A program made the position numbers and the translations under genes. From Spirochaetales bacterium (GTDB lineage: Bacteria > Spirochaetota > Spirochaetia > JABEVK01): a DNA stretch of 64,000 nt. Positions 53,654 through 64,000 of the stretch are shown one piece after another (positions within the stretch are counted from its first letter, which is position 1; each line of letters begins with the position of its first letter). The notes under the pieces were generated by a model. The model was not told where the DNA came from, did not search any database, and saw only the letters and a program-made list of their open reading frames with translations. The stretch covers positions 62,001-126,000 of the forward strand of contig CANJXC010000008.1 in NCBI GenBank assembly GCA_947478845.1. The letters are read 5' to 3'.

Positions 53654-54139
53654 ATGGAAATTTTGAAATACCCTTCAGAAGTCCTGCGCCAGAAGACGCT
53701 GCCGGTGGTGGACTTCGACAAAAACCTCAAACAGTTCACCGATTCCATGATCACGACCATGCTCGAGGGCAGGGGAATTGGGCTGGCGGCGCCGCAAGTA
53801 GGTACGCTGCTTTCGGTCTTTGTCCTACAGGTGGAAGAAGGAAAGCCCTTGGTGTTCGTCAACCCTGAAATTGTTGGAACCAGCATGGAAACTATTGCCT
53901 ACGAAGAAGGATGCCTATCGATTCCGGGACTGTACGAGGAAGTCGTTCGGCCCGAGGCAGTTCAGATTCAGGGGTTCAACGTCAAAGGCCGGCGGATCAA
54001 GATGGAGTGTGCCGACCTGCTTGCCCGGGTGTTTCAGCATGAACTCGACCATCTCAGGGGTGTTTTGTTCATCGACTATCTCAACGACATGAAACGTGAC
54101 CGGCTTCTAGCCCAGTACCAGAAGAACCTCAAAAAATGA
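53654..54139 (+). CDS. def: peptide deformylase
   Basis: 161 residues. The three metal motifs are intact: GIGLAAPQVG, EGCLSIPG (Cys ligand) and QHELDHLRG (two His, catalytic Glu). It removes formyl from nascent N-terminal Met. ATGA overlap with fmt, the enzyme that adds the formyl group to initiator tRNA. Confidence 0.97.
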   Translation: MEILKYPSEVLRQKTLPVVDFDKNLKQFTDSMITTMLEGRGIGLAAPQVGTLLSVFVLQVEEGKPLVFVNPEIVGTSMETIAYEEGCLSIPGLYEEVVRPEAVQIQGFNVKGRRIKMECADLLARVFQHELDHLRGVLFIDYLNDMKRDRLLAQYQKNLKK

Positions 54140-55077
54140 GAATCCTTTTTGCCGCGACCCCAGGCATCGCAGTTCCTACCCTGCGCGCCCTCGCTGCCAG
54201 CGGCCACTCGGTCAGTGTTCTCACCACCATGCCTGCTCCCACTGGTCGTGGTGGTCGGCTGTTGCCCTCCGAAATTGACCGGGAGGCTACCGGCCTGGGC
54301 TTGGAGTGTGTAAGGGCTGAAAAACTCGATGGTGGGGTGCGTTCGCTCCTTGAGGGTCGGTTTGACCTTTTGGTCAGCTTCGCTTTCGGGAAGATCTTCG
54401 GACCGAAGTTTCTAGGTTTGTTCCCTCGGGGCGGGCTCAATGTGCACCCATCGCTTCTCCCACGGTGGAGAGGGCCCTCTCCCCTCGCCGCTGCCATCAG
54501 GGCCTGCGACTCCCAAACCGGCCTGAGCCTTCAATGGCTCGACCTTGAAATGGACAAGGGAGACCTGCTGTTCCAGACCCATCGGCCCCTTGAGGGCACC
54601 GAGACCACCGCGCTGCTGACCCTCTGGGCCGCCGAGGCCGCTCCTGGGGCTCTTCTTCCTGTTCTGGCGGCCCTCGAGAGCGGAAAGGCCACAAGTTGGC
54701 GCCAAGAAGAATCCTTGGCTACGTATTGTTCTCTCATCCAAAAAACCGATGGCCGTCTCGACTGGAGCCGTGGCGCCCGCGAGCTCGACGCTTTAGTCAG
54801 GGCCAGCAATCCGTGGCCAGGGGCGACAACCTTTTGGAACCGACATCCGCTGACGTTTTGGGATTCCCGCCATTGTCTTGAAACTACCGAAGATGCCAAA
54901 CACCCTCCCGGAACAGTACTTCGCCTAGACAAGTCAACTGGCCTTTTGATAAAAACAGGAGACGGTCTTCTGGTTGCCAGGGAACTTCAGCTCCCCGCCA
55001 GGAAAAGCTTGGACTACCGGAGCTTCCTGAACGGCAGCCCTGGACTGATCGGTTCCCTTCTTGGAGACGCCTCATGA
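54136..55077 (+). CDS. fmt: methionyl-tRNA formyltransferase
   Basis: 313 residues. Formyltransferase core with LLVSFAFGKIFGPKFL, the catalytic block LNVHPSLLPRWRGPSPL and WLDLEMDKGDLLFQ, then a C-terminal OB-like domain. The start is coupled to def and the stop to the PASTA gene by ATGA overlaps. Confidence 0.95.
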   Translation: MRILFAATPGIAVPTLRALAASGHSVSVLTTMPAPTGRGGRLLPSEIDREATGLGLECVRAEKLDGGVRSLLEGRFDLLVSFAFGKIFGPKFLGLFPRGGLNVHPSLLPRWRGPSPLAAAIRACDSQTGLSLQWLDLEMDKGDLLFQTHRPLEGTETTALLTLWAAEAAPGALLPVLAALESGKATSWRQEESLATYCSLIQKTDGRLDWSRGARELDALVRASNPWPGATTFWNRHPLTFWDSRHCLETTEDAKHPPGTVLRLDKSTGLLIKTGDGLLVARELQLPARKSLDYRSFLNGSPGLIGSLLGDAS

Positions 55078-56195
55078 GCAGCCCCGCATCCCCGAAAACC
55101 GCCAAACTCAAAAAAGTGCCAAAGTCTCCCCGCAACTCACCGGGGTTTCTCGACCTTCTGCGCCTGCTGTGGAAAAACCTCAAACGTCTGGTCAAGCGGG
55201 TACTTCCTACGGCAAACGACGATCAGAACGCCCGGCTCTTCAAGAAAATGGCCTGGTCGCTCACGGGCATGGCTTTTCTCATGGTTTTTTTCGCGTTCAC
55301 AGCCTTCTTTTTCAGCCTGAAAGGTCAGGAAGAAACCATGGTTCCCAAGGTGGTCGGCAAAGACCTCGTTTCCGCCATCCTCGATTTGCAGGAAAAGGAA
55401 TTGGTACCTGTGGTCCAGGTGAAGTTCTCTACCGATCCCCGAGACAAGGGAAACGTGATTGGCCAGGACCCTCAGGGCGGTTTACTCAGCAAATCGGGCC
55501 GTCAGGTCACGTTGTGGGTGTCCAAGGGTGCCATCGTCGACACGGTGGAGAACTTCGTTGGTATGAATGTCAACGATGTTCAGCTGCATTTGAAAACCCT
55601 TTTCGCCTCGCAAGCCCAACCGCTGATCACCCTAGGCAACGACCCGACCTACATCAACAACAGCGCGCCCGAAGGAACGGTACTGGAGCAGCAACCTGTC
55701 GCCGGCACCTCGCTTAGTTCCCCCGTGGCTTTAAAGATGATCGTAAGCCGGGGACCGAAGGGGCAGACGGTGAAAGTGGGAGCCTACACCAACCAGTCGT
55801 GGACCGATGCTCTGGTTTCGCTTTCCGCTGACAACCTTCCTTTCCAGATCAGCCTCCGTAAAGCCGACCCGAACGAAAAACCCGGCCAATTCGTGTCACA
55901 AGCCCCCGCGGCCGGCGCGGAGTTGGCCAAGGGAACTCCCATCAACCTGACGTTGACCGAGCCCACGCCCCTTCCGGATGGCCGGGTGTTCCGCCTGCTC
56001 GTCACCACGTTGCCCGAATATCCGATCATGATCGACTTGAAGGTGACGCTCAAGAAACTTTCGGCGGAATCTGTCATTTTGCTGCAGATGAAACACCCCG
56101 GTGGAGTCTTTCAGCTGCCTTACTTCGGGACCCCGGGAGACATCATCACCATACAGGTCCTCGACAAGGATGTGTTTTCGCAGAAGGTGGAATGA
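55074..56195 (+). CDS. single-span membrane protein with PASTA repeats
   Basis: 373 residues. Basic cytoplasmic start of about 60 residues, one membrane helix (MAWSLTGMAFLMVFFAFTAF), then PASTA-type repeats (VPKVVGKDLVSAILDLQEKE; QDPQGGLLSKSGRQVTLWVS; QQPVAGTSLSSPVALKMIVS; QAPAAGAELAKGTPINLTL) and a C-terminal beta domain. PASTA units bind peptidoglycan fragments or beta-lactams. There is no kinase domain, unlike PknB. Coupled to fmt and birA. Confidence 0.88.
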   Translation: MSSPASPKTAKLKKVPKSPRNSPGFLDLLRLLWKNLKRLVKRVLPTANDDQNARLFKKMAWSLTGMAFLMVFFAFTAFFFSLKGQEETMVPKVVGKDLVSAILDLQEKELVPVVQVKFSTDPRDKGNVIGQDPQGGLLSKSGRQVTLWVSKGAIVDTVENFVGMNVNDVQLHLKTLFASQAQPLITLGNDPTYINNSAPEGTVLEQQPVAGTSLSSPVALKMIVSRGPKGQTVKVGAYTNQSWTDALVSLSADNLPFQISLRKADPNEKPGQFVSQAPAAGAELAKGTPINLTLTEPTPLPDGRVFRLLVTTLPEYPIMIDLKVTLKKLSAESVILLQMKHPGGVFQLPYFGTPGDIITIQVLDKDVFSQKVE

Positions 56196-56926
56196 CGCCC
56201 CTCGCGCTGCCCAATCCTTGGGGAGGCTCGTGCTGGTTTGTGGAAACCGCCGGCAGCACGATGAGCTTGGCTCTCGAGCTCGAAGCCCGGGGTGAGCCTT
56301 CCGGTACGCTGGTGCAGGCAGGAGAACAGACCGAGGGCATGGGCCGCCATGTTGGAAGGCGATGGGAAAGTCCGCGAGGCAGCAGCTTAGCCTTCACGGT
56401 GTTTTGGCGTTCCGAAGCCCTGAGGCCGCATCCGTTAGCCATCTCGCTGCGGCTGGGTTTGGGGGTGTGCCGGTGGCTTGAAAGTCTCCCGTGGGCGGTT
56501 GGTCCTTCGGTATCGCTCAAATGGCCCAACGACCTTTACCTCAACGGCCGCAAAGTGGGAGGAATCCTGGTCCGCCGACGCCTTCCTTTTGAAACCGGGT
56601 CGGTCCACGCCGGCTTAGGCATTAATCTCGGCCAGAGAGAGTTTAAAGGCGATTACCGGCACACCCCTACCTCGCTGGCTGCCGAGGGCTTGGCTCTTGA
56701 ATCAGGAAAAGCCCTTGAGGGCCTTTTGCCTCTGCTGGCACAGAGTCTCGAAGAGGTTCAAGCTAGGGAGGCCTGTGAAAAGCGTCTTTGGAAGCTCGGT
56801 GACTGTCTCGAAGTTGTGGCTCCGGGAGGTAACCCGGTGAAGGGTCAAGTTGTCGGATTGACGCAGGAGGGAAAGCTCATCTTGGAGACTCCCTCGGGTC
56901 AATTGGAGCTCAGCTCGGGGGAATGA
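56192..56926 (+). CDS. birA: biotin--protein ligase
   Basis: 244 residues. Catalytic domain with ETAGSTMSLALE, a variant of the biotinoyl-AMP loop (EGMGRHVGRRWES instead of GRGRxGRxW), SLKWPNDLYLNGRKVGGIL and GLGINL, then a C-terminal SH3-like domain (VVAPGGNPVKGQVVGL). There is no N-terminal DNA-binding domain, so it is a plain ligase. It overlaps the PASTA gene by 4 nt and the convergent photolyase by 17 nt. Confidence 0.9.
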   Translation: MTPLALPNPWGGSCWFVETAGSTMSLALELEARGEPSGTLVQAGEQTEGMGRHVGRRWESPRGSSLAFTVFWRSEALRPHPLAISLRLGLGVCRWLESLPWAVGPSVSLKWPNDLYLNGRKVGGILVRRRLPFETGSVHAGLGINLGQREFKGDYRHTPTSLAAEGLALESGKALEGLLPLLAQSLEEVQAREACEKRLWKLGDCLEVVAPGGNPVKGQVVGLTQEGKLILETPSGQLELSSGE

Positions 56927-58310
56927 AACGCTCCACATAGGCCCTGAGGTCGAACTTTCGGGCCAGCCCGCCGGAAGTCATGCACCTGACCAGCCCATAC
57001 ACTGACCTTTCTGCCCACGGTCGGTCGTGCTTTCCGAAACACCAAGCCACCCCGGCGTAGGAGTTTGGGTCGCGGCCGTCGAGGGCATAGCGGTTGTTGA
57101 GCCTTAGCGCCAGTTCCAACGCTTGGGCAGGCTCACTGTTCCATTCCAACAGTTTCTTTCCCCAATACATGCGCATGTAGCCGTGCATGATACCGGTGGT
57201 GACCAACTGGGTCTGAGCCGCATTCCAAGCCTCGTCGTGGGTGCGGGCCGTCTCCCAATCTCGGTCAGAATACACATATTCCCTTTGGTCGGCCTTGTGT
57301 TGGCCCAGTGTTCGGCGCGCCCATTCGGGTAGTCCTTGAAACGTTGCAAAAACAGGGTTGTACCACACAAAATTGATGGAAAGTTCCCTCCGTACGAGAA
57401 CTTCGTCCAAAAACTTCGAAGCCGGGTCTTCCCCGGCACGACGATAGCTCACGGCGGGTACCCAGCGCCCCGACGCCTTCAAGTCCCGAAGAAGGGTCAA
57501 AGGACTGAGGTGGCCAAAATGAAGGTAGGGGGCGAGGCCCGAGGAACCCTCGAGGTTCGGGTCGTTGCGGTCGGTGTCGTAGCGCTCAAGGCCCACCTGC
57601 ATGAAGGAAGACCACCTGTGCAGCGCCGCTGATTCGCCACCGGCCAGGTTCGTCGCAGGCACGCCGTGATCGATAGGCAACCAGTCCAGCCACGACCTGC
57701 TTGGCATACCCTCCAAGACTTTTAGTCCAGCCTCACTCCAGGCCGAAACCGCTGGGGCCCAGAAACGGCAGTTGGGAAAGGGCAAGGGTACAGGCAGTGG
57801 CTCCAGATCTGCCAAGCGCATCAGCTTGGGACGCAAGGTGGCGGCGGTCCATTCTTCGTGGTCGCTCGAGACTCCTACCGGCACCGAGATGTTATCTTCC
57901 ACCAAAATTACCGGACACTTCACGGCTTCGCTGATCTGTTGACGCCATCGGCGCTGAAGGGGCATGTAACCTTGATCCGTGACCAGAACCGCAGCCTGCC
58001 TGGCCGCCAAAGGCACTGCCTCCAGCGGCGAACCGGCAACGATGGTCAACTTCAACCCTAGCTTGGCAAGTCCTGCCGATACATCACCCAAGCCATCGAG
58101 AAGGAAGGCAAACGAACGTTCATTCGCCTCCGGATACCCGGCATCGAGGCAAAACAAAACGGCCAAGTCGAGGCCACGTTCGCCTGCGAGGCTCATAGCC
58201 TCCTGAAGGGCTAGGTTGTCTTGCACCCTGACAGAGGCTTGCATCCAGTAAAGGACGAACTCACCCTTCAGCGGGCGCGTACTTCCAAGAATTGTCTTTC
58301 TATGTTCCAC
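56910..58310 (-). CDS. phrB: class II CPD photolyase
   Basis: 466 residues. N-terminal photolyase domain (GEFVLYWMQASVRVQDN) and FAD domain. The class II hallmark NNRYALDGRDPNSYAGVAWC followed by FGKHDRPW is intact, as are MHGYMRMYWGKKLLEW and the FLDEVLVRRELSINF helix. It repairs UV-induced cyclobutane dimers with blue light. The start is GTG 58310. Suggests exposure to sunlight. Confidence 0.95.
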   Translation of the reverse strand: MEHRKTILGSTRPLKGEFVLYWMQASVRVQDNLALQEAMSLAGERGLDLAVLFCLDAGYPEANERSFAFLLDGLGDVSAGLAKLGLKLTIVAGSPLEAVPLAARQAAVLVTDQGYMPLQRRWRQQISEAVKCPVILVEDNISVPVGVSSDHEEWTAATLRPKLMRLADLEPLPVPLPFPNCRFWAPAVSAWSEAGLKVLEGMPSRSWLDWLPIDHGVPATNLAGGESAALHRWSSFMQVGLERYDTDRNDPNLEGSSGLAPYLHFGHLSPLTLLRDLKASGRWVPAVSYRRAGEDPASKFLDEVLVRRELSINFVWYNPVFATFQGLPEWARRTLGQHKADQREYVYSDRDWETARTHDEAWNAAQTQLVTTGIMHGYMRMYWGKKLLEWNSEPAQALELALRLNNRYALDGRDPNSYAGVAWCFGKHDRPWAERSVYGLVRCMTSGGLARKFDLRAYVERFIPPS

Positions 58311-58371
58311 CGCAACAAAATACCGGAGATCCTTTCAAGAAGCCAGAGGCCCGGAAACAACATTTGTGAAG

Positions 58372-59325
58372 TTAATCTAAGCGGTTGCGCCGCTCGCCCC
58401 TCGCCCAAGCCGCAAGGTTGTTTTGCACTTCCTCAAGACACCGGTGGCGAGCCTCGACGCTGGCCCAGGCTAGGTGCGGGCTCAGCACCAGTTTGTGAGG
58501 CAATTTCAAGCTCAGCAAAGGGTTTTGGGGGCTCGGTGGCTCTGGAAGCGTCACATCGAGAGCGGCTCCCGCCAGAGTTCCTTCGTCCAGTGCCGTAGCA
58601 AGAGCCGCTTCGTCCACGATGCCACCCCGACCCACGTTGATCAGCACAGCACTCTTTTTCATGCGAGCTAGCTCGCGGCCACTCAACAGGCCGCGCGTCA
58701 GGTCGTTGAGCGGGGAATGAATGCTCACGATGTCGCAGCTTTCCAACAGGTCACCAAGTTCCACCCGTGGCCAGAAGCCTGCGCGGTCGCTACCCGTGGT
58801 GCTGAAATACACAACTCGAGCGCCAAAGGCCTCTGCCAATTGCGCCACGCGAGTGCCTATACGGCCCAGCCCTAGGATGCCCCAGGTCTTGCCGGCAATT
58901 TCGTGAAAAGGCCGGCCTAAGTGCTCAAAGGTCGTCGAGCCAGGCCAGAGGGTCTTTGCGTGCTCATTCAACCAGGATGTCTGCTCAAGCAATGTGAGCA
59001 ATAACGCAAAGGTATGCTGGGCAACACTTTCGGTAGAGTAACCGACAACATTGCAAACAGCAACACCCTGACTGCGGGCGGCGTCAACGTCAACGTTGTT
59101 GTAACCCGTCGCCGTGAGGAGAATGAGTCGCAACTCGGGAAGTTCCGCCAACAGTTCACGGTCAAAAACCACCCGGTTGGCGATGGCCACCTGGCTATGG
59201 ACCAGCCTAGTTCGCCTCTGTTCGTTGTTCGTGTTATCCCACAATTGCACGGAGCCCCAAGCCTCAAAGGACGAGAAGTCCAAGCCTGGCCCCAAGCTTG
59301 CCGCATCGAGAAAGGTGAGGTTCAT
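58372..59325 (-). CDS. D-isomer-specific 2-hydroxyacid dehydrogenase
   Basis: 317 residues. Substrate domain with TATGYNNVDVDAARSQGVAV, NAD-binding GLGRIGTRVAQLAEAFG, the catalytic Arg in LINVGRGGIVDEAAL, Glu region LAGAALDVTLPEPP and His in LVLSPHLAWASVEAR. The exact substrate (glycerate, lactate, hydroxypyruvate) is not determinable. ATG 59325 matches family length; the frame is open upstream without similarity. 180 nt downstream of rpsD with no clear terminator between. Confidence 0.88.
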   Translation of the reverse strand: MNLTFLDAASLGPGLDFSSFEAWGSVQLWDNTNNEQRRTRLVHSQVAIANRVVFDRELLAELPELRLILLTATGYNNVDVDAARSQGVAVCNVVGYSTESVAQHTFALLLTLLEQTSWLNEHAKTLWPGSTTFEHLGRPFHEIAGKTWGILGLGRIGTRVAQLAEAFGARVVYFSTTGSDRAGFWPRVELGDLLESCDIVSIHSPLNDLTRGLLSGRELARMKKSAVLINVGRGGIVDEAALATALDEGTLAGAALDVTLPEPPSPQNPLLSLKLPHKLVLSPHLAWASVEARHRCLEEVQNNLAAWARGERRNRLD

Positions 59326-59505
59326 CGCTGCACAATAGCCAATGATGACCTCAGAGGGAAGACAGACACGGACCGGGGAAAAAATCAAAAAGCCGACAAC
59401 GGGCACCAACCTGTTTCCAGGGAACATCCTTCTCCCGGCGGAGGAGAGGCTGTTTTGCGGCGCCCGTGCCGGCTTTCTGCTCGAAACCAAGGGAAACGGA
59501 GTTTC

Positions 59506-60132
59506 TTACTTGGCGTAGAGTTCGATCACCATCTGTTCGTTGGCAATCGTGGGAATTTCTTCCCGTCGCGGAGTGTGGTCTACGGTGGCCCGTAGCGCGT
59601 CTTCCGCAAAGTTGATCCAGGAGCTCTTGGCCTTGCCGGAATGCTTGGCATACTGCTCGCGAACCAGTTTTTTGACGCTGTCCCGTTCCTTGACGGTAAT
59701 GACGTCGCCGCCTCTGACGCTGTAGGAAGGAATGTTGAGCAACCGGCCGTTGACGTGAAAATGGCCATGGCTGACCATCTGCCTTGCTTGGGTACGCGAA
59801 GTCGAAAGGCCAAGGCGGAAAATCACATTGTCGAGGCGTCGTTCGAGAAGGCTCATCATCGAGTCGCCGGTGATGCCGGGCATCGTCTTGGCTTTCTCGA
59901 AAATGTTGCGAATCTGGCGTTCCGACACTCCATAGGCGAACTTCAGCTTTTGCTTTTCTACCAGCTGTTTGCCGTATTCAGTCTGCTTGGTCCGTTTCTT
60001 CTTCGGCCCGTGCATACCAGGTGCGTGAGGCTTTTTCTTGAGCAGTTTGTCGTACTTCGGTTGCTCGAAAATATTGATACCCAAGTGACGCACAATCTTG
60101 CCCTTCGGGACATTTTTGCGATTCCTGTTCAT
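59506..60132 (-). CDS. rpsD: ribosomal protein uS4
   Basis: 208 residues with the S4 RNA-binding domain (LERRLDNVIFRLGLSTSRTQ then ARQMVSHGHFHVNGR). It lacks the N-terminal zinc-binding Cys, so it is the Cys-free form. It binds 16S rRNA early in 30S assembly and in many bacteria represses its own mRNA. It stands alone here, outside the alpha operon. AGGAG before the ATG. Confidence 0.97.
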   Translation of the reverse strand: MNRNRKNVPKGKIVRHLGINIFEQPKYDKLLKKKPHAPGMHGPKKKRTKQTEYGKQLVEKQKLKFAYGVSERQIRNIFEKAKTMPGITGDSMMSLLERRLDNVIFRLGLSTSRTQARQMVSHGHFHVNGRLLNIPSYSVRGGDVITVKERDSVKKLVREQYAKHSGKAKSSWINFAEDALRATVDHTPRREEIPTIANEQMVIELYAK

Positions 60133-60155
60133 GGATACTCCTCGGTTAAGATACA

Positions 60156-60210
60156 GTCTCCCCTACGGAGACAACCGCAAAACTATAGGCGAACAGCCAT
60201 GTGCCGTCAA
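60156..60210 (-). promoter_or_regulatory. rpsD promoter with 5' leader hairpin
   Basis: Minus strand TTGACG (60210-60205), 17-nt spacer, TATAGT (60187-60182). Within three bases of the expected start, GTCTCC (60172-60167) pairs with GGAGAC (60161-60156) in a hairpin. The hairpin may protect the mRNA or serve S4 autoregulation. Confidence 0.7.
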
Positions 60211-61799
60211 GACTGTGGCAATGGTGTGGTAGCAACGTAGGGTGGAATGAGCTCGGTGGCCTGCTTGCGGGTTACCGAAAACGGCAGTTTAGCCCCGTCC
60301 GACCTGTTGAGGTAAAAATGAAAATGTTCCTCTATCCCTTCAAAATCCCCGCTCGGGCGGGGAGAATCTCCACCTTCGGGGTTTAAGAACAGTCTTGTAC
60401 CCAGCCAGCTGCTTTTGAGGCTCCATGGCAGATAGTGCGGTCGCGGCAGTTGGTTCTGTGGGAAACCCAAGACAAGACCCGATGTTCCCAGACCGAAAAC
60501 AAAATCTGTGCCACAAAGGATACCCTTTCCCGGGCTTTTGCGATGAATTTCATCGCGTGAGCTCCCGTTAGGCCACAGGGAACGGGTGGTCAGCACCTCC
60601 GAGGCCCCAGGACCCACAAACTCAAGTCGAAGCGGTGCCCACCTTTCAATCGTGACGGGAGCTTTGAAGCGCGGCCAACGGATGGTCGCCGCCACAAAAA
60701 ACTCCCGGCTTTCCTCGACAAAGAAAAAATCGAGGATGAGTCTTCCTGCGCTGGAAAAGTCTTCATGCTCGAGGACCAAACTTTGGCGCAGGCCCCAAGA
60801 AAAATCTCCCTCGAAGGAAAAAGCGCTGTTGGTCACAAAAACATGTTTTTTGCCGTTCCACGTCAGCGAGCTTTCAGCGCCCTTGCACAGGATCTCTTTG
60901 CGTGCGCAATCTTCGATACGGATGAGGCGGCCACCCTGAAATCTCACCTTGAGGCTACCTTCCTGGAAATCAGTAACTCCCTGCATGTTGGCAACCAAAG
61001 CCCTTTTGCGGATACCACCGAGCGCCTCGTCAAAGTCTACCGCTTCCTTGGTACCGAGCCCGGGATAGTCCTGAGTGTGGTAGAGAATGGCCTGATGCAG
61101 AGGGGTTGAGGTGTTGGCCATTCTGAGCTCCGCAATCGCGCCTAGGCCTATTTTCGCCCGCGGGGTGTAAGTCGAGGCCTCGATGGATCGGAACTTGGTG
61201 GGAAACCGGCGGCTTAGGCGGGAAGGGCGCAGGCGTGTGAGGTCTCCCCACGGTGCCTCTGGAAGGGGTGAAACAAGGACCTTACCAGGAACCAGCCAAC
61301 AGACTCCCCGGCGCGAGCGTGAGTCGGGGTGGGTAGGACCCCAGGGCACTTGAACGGCGTCCGGCCCCGTGTGCACACAAAGACCTGCCTCCGTAGGGCG
61401 AAATATGGGTTTAGACACCTCAGAAATCCAAGGGGGAGGACTCGAGCAATCGGGAAGGAACAAGTGAGATTCCCGGGAGACCAACGCAGTCAAAGCTCGG
61501 AACTCCTGCTCGGCCTCCAGAGGGAACAAACCGTTCCAATCGAGCCCCGAAGGATGGGAACAAAAAAGGGGGTCTCCCCCATTGAGGCGCTTGCGCAGAA
61601 ACTCCGGACCCGGCCCCTGAGCGCTCAGAAGGTCTAGGCTCCTCACCGGCGAGAGGATCCAGTGGCATACCCCCGCCAACACATGGGTTCGCGAATCTAT
61701 CCTCGTCAACAGTTCCGACAAAAACCCGGAGGCAGTGGCCGTATCGAGGGCAGACAAATCAAAAAGCACGAAGTTCTGGCGCCTGCCCAGGGTTGTCAT
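60207..61799 (-). CDS. large protein of unknown function
   Basis: About 530 residues, no signal peptide, no membrane segment. N-terminal part looks alpha/beta (RRQNFVLFDLSALDTATASG), with Cys-containing segments (LCVHTGPDAVQVPWGP). The C-terminal 250 residues are rich in beta strands (LKVRFQGGRLIRIEDCARKE, FVTNSAFSFEGDFSWGL), recalling carbohydrate-processing enzyme C-domains, but no catalytic motif is evident. ATG 61799 is preferred by position; no ribosome-binding site seen, so the start is uncertain. Divergent from groL, and its 3' end reaches the rpsD -35 box. Confidence 0.6.
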   Translation of the reverse strand: MTTLGRRQNFVLFDLSALDTATASGFLSELLTRIDSRTHVLAGVCHWILSPVRSLDLLSAQGPGPEFLRKRLNGGDPLFCSHPSGLDWNGLFPLEAEQEFRALTALVSRESHLFLPDCSSPPPWISEVSKPIFRPTEAGLCVHTGPDAVQVPWGPTHPDSRSRRGVCWLVPGKVLVSPLPEAPWGDLTRLRPSRLSRRFPTKFRSIEASTYTPRAKIGLGAIAELRMANTSTPLHQAILYHTQDYPGLGTKEAVDFDEALGGIRKRALVANMQGVTDFQEGSLKVRFQGGRLIRIEDCARKEILCKGAESSLTWNGKKHVFVTNSAFSFEGDFSWGLRQSLVLEHEDFSSAGRLILDFFFVEESREFFVAATIRWPRFKAPVTIERWAPLRLEFVGPGASEVLTTRSLWPNGSSRDEIHRKSPGKGILCGTDFVFGLGTSGLVLGFPQNQLPRPHYLPWSLKSSWLGTRLFLNPEGGDSPRPSGDFEGIEEHFHFYLNRSDGAKLPFSVTRKQATELIPPYVATTPLPQS

Positions 61800-61947
61800 A
61801 TTCGATTGTTGCTTCAGCGGGCGGGCTTTAGTCAAGGATTTTAACACAAAACACTTTACGCCGGTGGGTGAAATGTGTACATTGATGGAAAGTAAGCCGG
61901 TGTATCCGGACGCTTTCCCCAAAGAATCCTATATCCTACTTATTTGA

Positions 61948-63631
<1,684 letters not shown>

Positions 63632-63695
63632 CGCCCCAAGCCGGCTGGTGTTCGCCGAACCGGAGTTGGGGCAAGAGCGTCGTAACATTGCATCC

Positions 63696-63727
63696 GAGGG
63701 CACCCTGAGAGGGGTGCTCTTTTTTTG
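63696..63727 (+). terminator. intrinsic terminator of groL
   Basis: GAGGGCACCC pairs with GGGTGCTC across TGAGA (one bulged G), then seven to eight T. Confidence 0.88.
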
Positions 63728-63803
63728 GGCGCACCGCTCTCCGCCCTCCTGACGAAACACCCATTTCGATAACCAATTGATTGGACCACCTTTTTGTGCT
63801 TCA

Positions 63804-64000
63804 ATGGCTTTCATGACGAGAAACGCTTTTGTCTTCTGTATTGGCTACAACGGTGGCACAGCCATTGTCGACCGCAAGCTCGAGGCAAGGTTTGGTCGCC
63901 TCAAGACCCGTGAACTGTTTGCCCAAGGGCTGTACAAGCCAGCACTGGCCAGTGCGTTGTTCGCTAAAAGCCAAGAGGATGTGGCTTGGCTGAAGGCCGA
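63804..64000 (+). CDS. start of a gene of unknown function (cut by window edge)
   Basis: An open frame from ATG 63804 (alternative 63813) runs to the window end, giving 65 residues (FCIGYNGGTAIVDRKLEARF, then RELFAQGLYKPALASALFAK). Predicted soluble and helical after residue 20. Too short to assign. It follows the groL terminator, so it should have its own promoter; none is obvious. Confidence 0.55.
   Translation, partial: MAFMTRNAFVFCIGYNGGTAIVDRKLEARFGRLKTRELFAQGLYKPALASALFAKSQEDVAWLKA

Overview
The window looks like chromosome from a free-living, probably motile bacterium of the spirochaete type. This is inferred from gene content without any database search. Pointers are fliS next to a FlgN-like coiled-coil protein, a def-fmt-PASTA-birA block that I associate with spirochaetes, many secreted or outer-membrane proteins of no obvious family, and a full SUF system. 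The DNA is moderately GC-rich by eye, and TTG and GTG starts are common. Coding density is high, with many 4-nt start/stop overlaps.

Layout. 1-1.6 kb: a NusG-family factor cut by the window edge, an exported protein and a flavodoxin-fold quinone reductase. 1.7-8.0 kb: the iron-sulfur assembly operon sufT-C-B-D-S, then a nuclease/phosphatase-fold gene on the opposite strand, then sufU. 8.2-26.0 kb: one long leftward, apparently co-transcribed array. It starts at a near-consensus promoter (25999-26027). In order of transcription it encodes an unknown protein, four large membrane receptors (outside beta-propeller, Cache-like domain, HAMP, class III nucleotidyl cyclase domain), an amino-acid racemase, a substrate-binding lipoprotein, a sensor-MFS fusion, a truncated D-Ala-D-Ala ligase relative and an intact Ddl. 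26.1-26.7 kb: five tRNA genes and a terminator. 26.8-32.5 kb: the protein quality-control block tig-clpP-clpX-lon. 32.5-41.7 kb: a zinc-ribbon protein, a propeller/deacetylase-like exported protein, fliS, a FlgN-like chaperone, polA, coaE, a SPOR protein, a PrsW-like membrane protease and a DinB-fold protein. 41.7-46.2 kb: aldo/keto reductase, GH3 glycosidase with a structured, terminator-ended region upstream, and a membrane protein. 46.2-48.9 kb: decayed DNA with a 5'-truncated glycerol-1-phosphate dehydrogenase and a broken Mu/Tn7-type transposon lying downstream of tRNA-Val. 49-61.8 kb: dus, a GT4 glycosyltransferase, a Glu-Glu-Lys tRNA cluster, a lipoprotein/outer-membrane pair, def-fmt-PASTA-birA, class II photolyase, a D-2-hydroxyacid dehydrogenase, rpsD and an unknown protein. 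62-64 kb: groL without groES, a terminator, and a partial gene.

Main result. The four cyclases form two B-A pairs. In the pair at 14561-19856 the catalytic residues are split between the two proteins. A1 keeps both metal-binding Asp (D688, D732) but has lost the transition-state Asn/Arg. B1 has lost the metal Asp (S653, E697) but keeps Lys, Thr, Asn and Arg (K693, T761, N768, R772). This is the division seen between the C1 and C2 halves of mammalian membrane adenylyl cyclases, so A1 and B1 should form an obligate heterodimer with one active site and one dead pseudo-site. The second pair (19955-25158) has lost essential residues on both sides and looks like catalytically dead receptors. The same operon carries a racemase, an orphan binding protein, a sensor-transporter fusion and two Ddl-type proteins, which suggests a link between sensing of an extracellular compound (possibly an amino acid), cyclic-nucleotide signalling and D-amino-acid or peptidoglycan metabolism. 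That link is inference.
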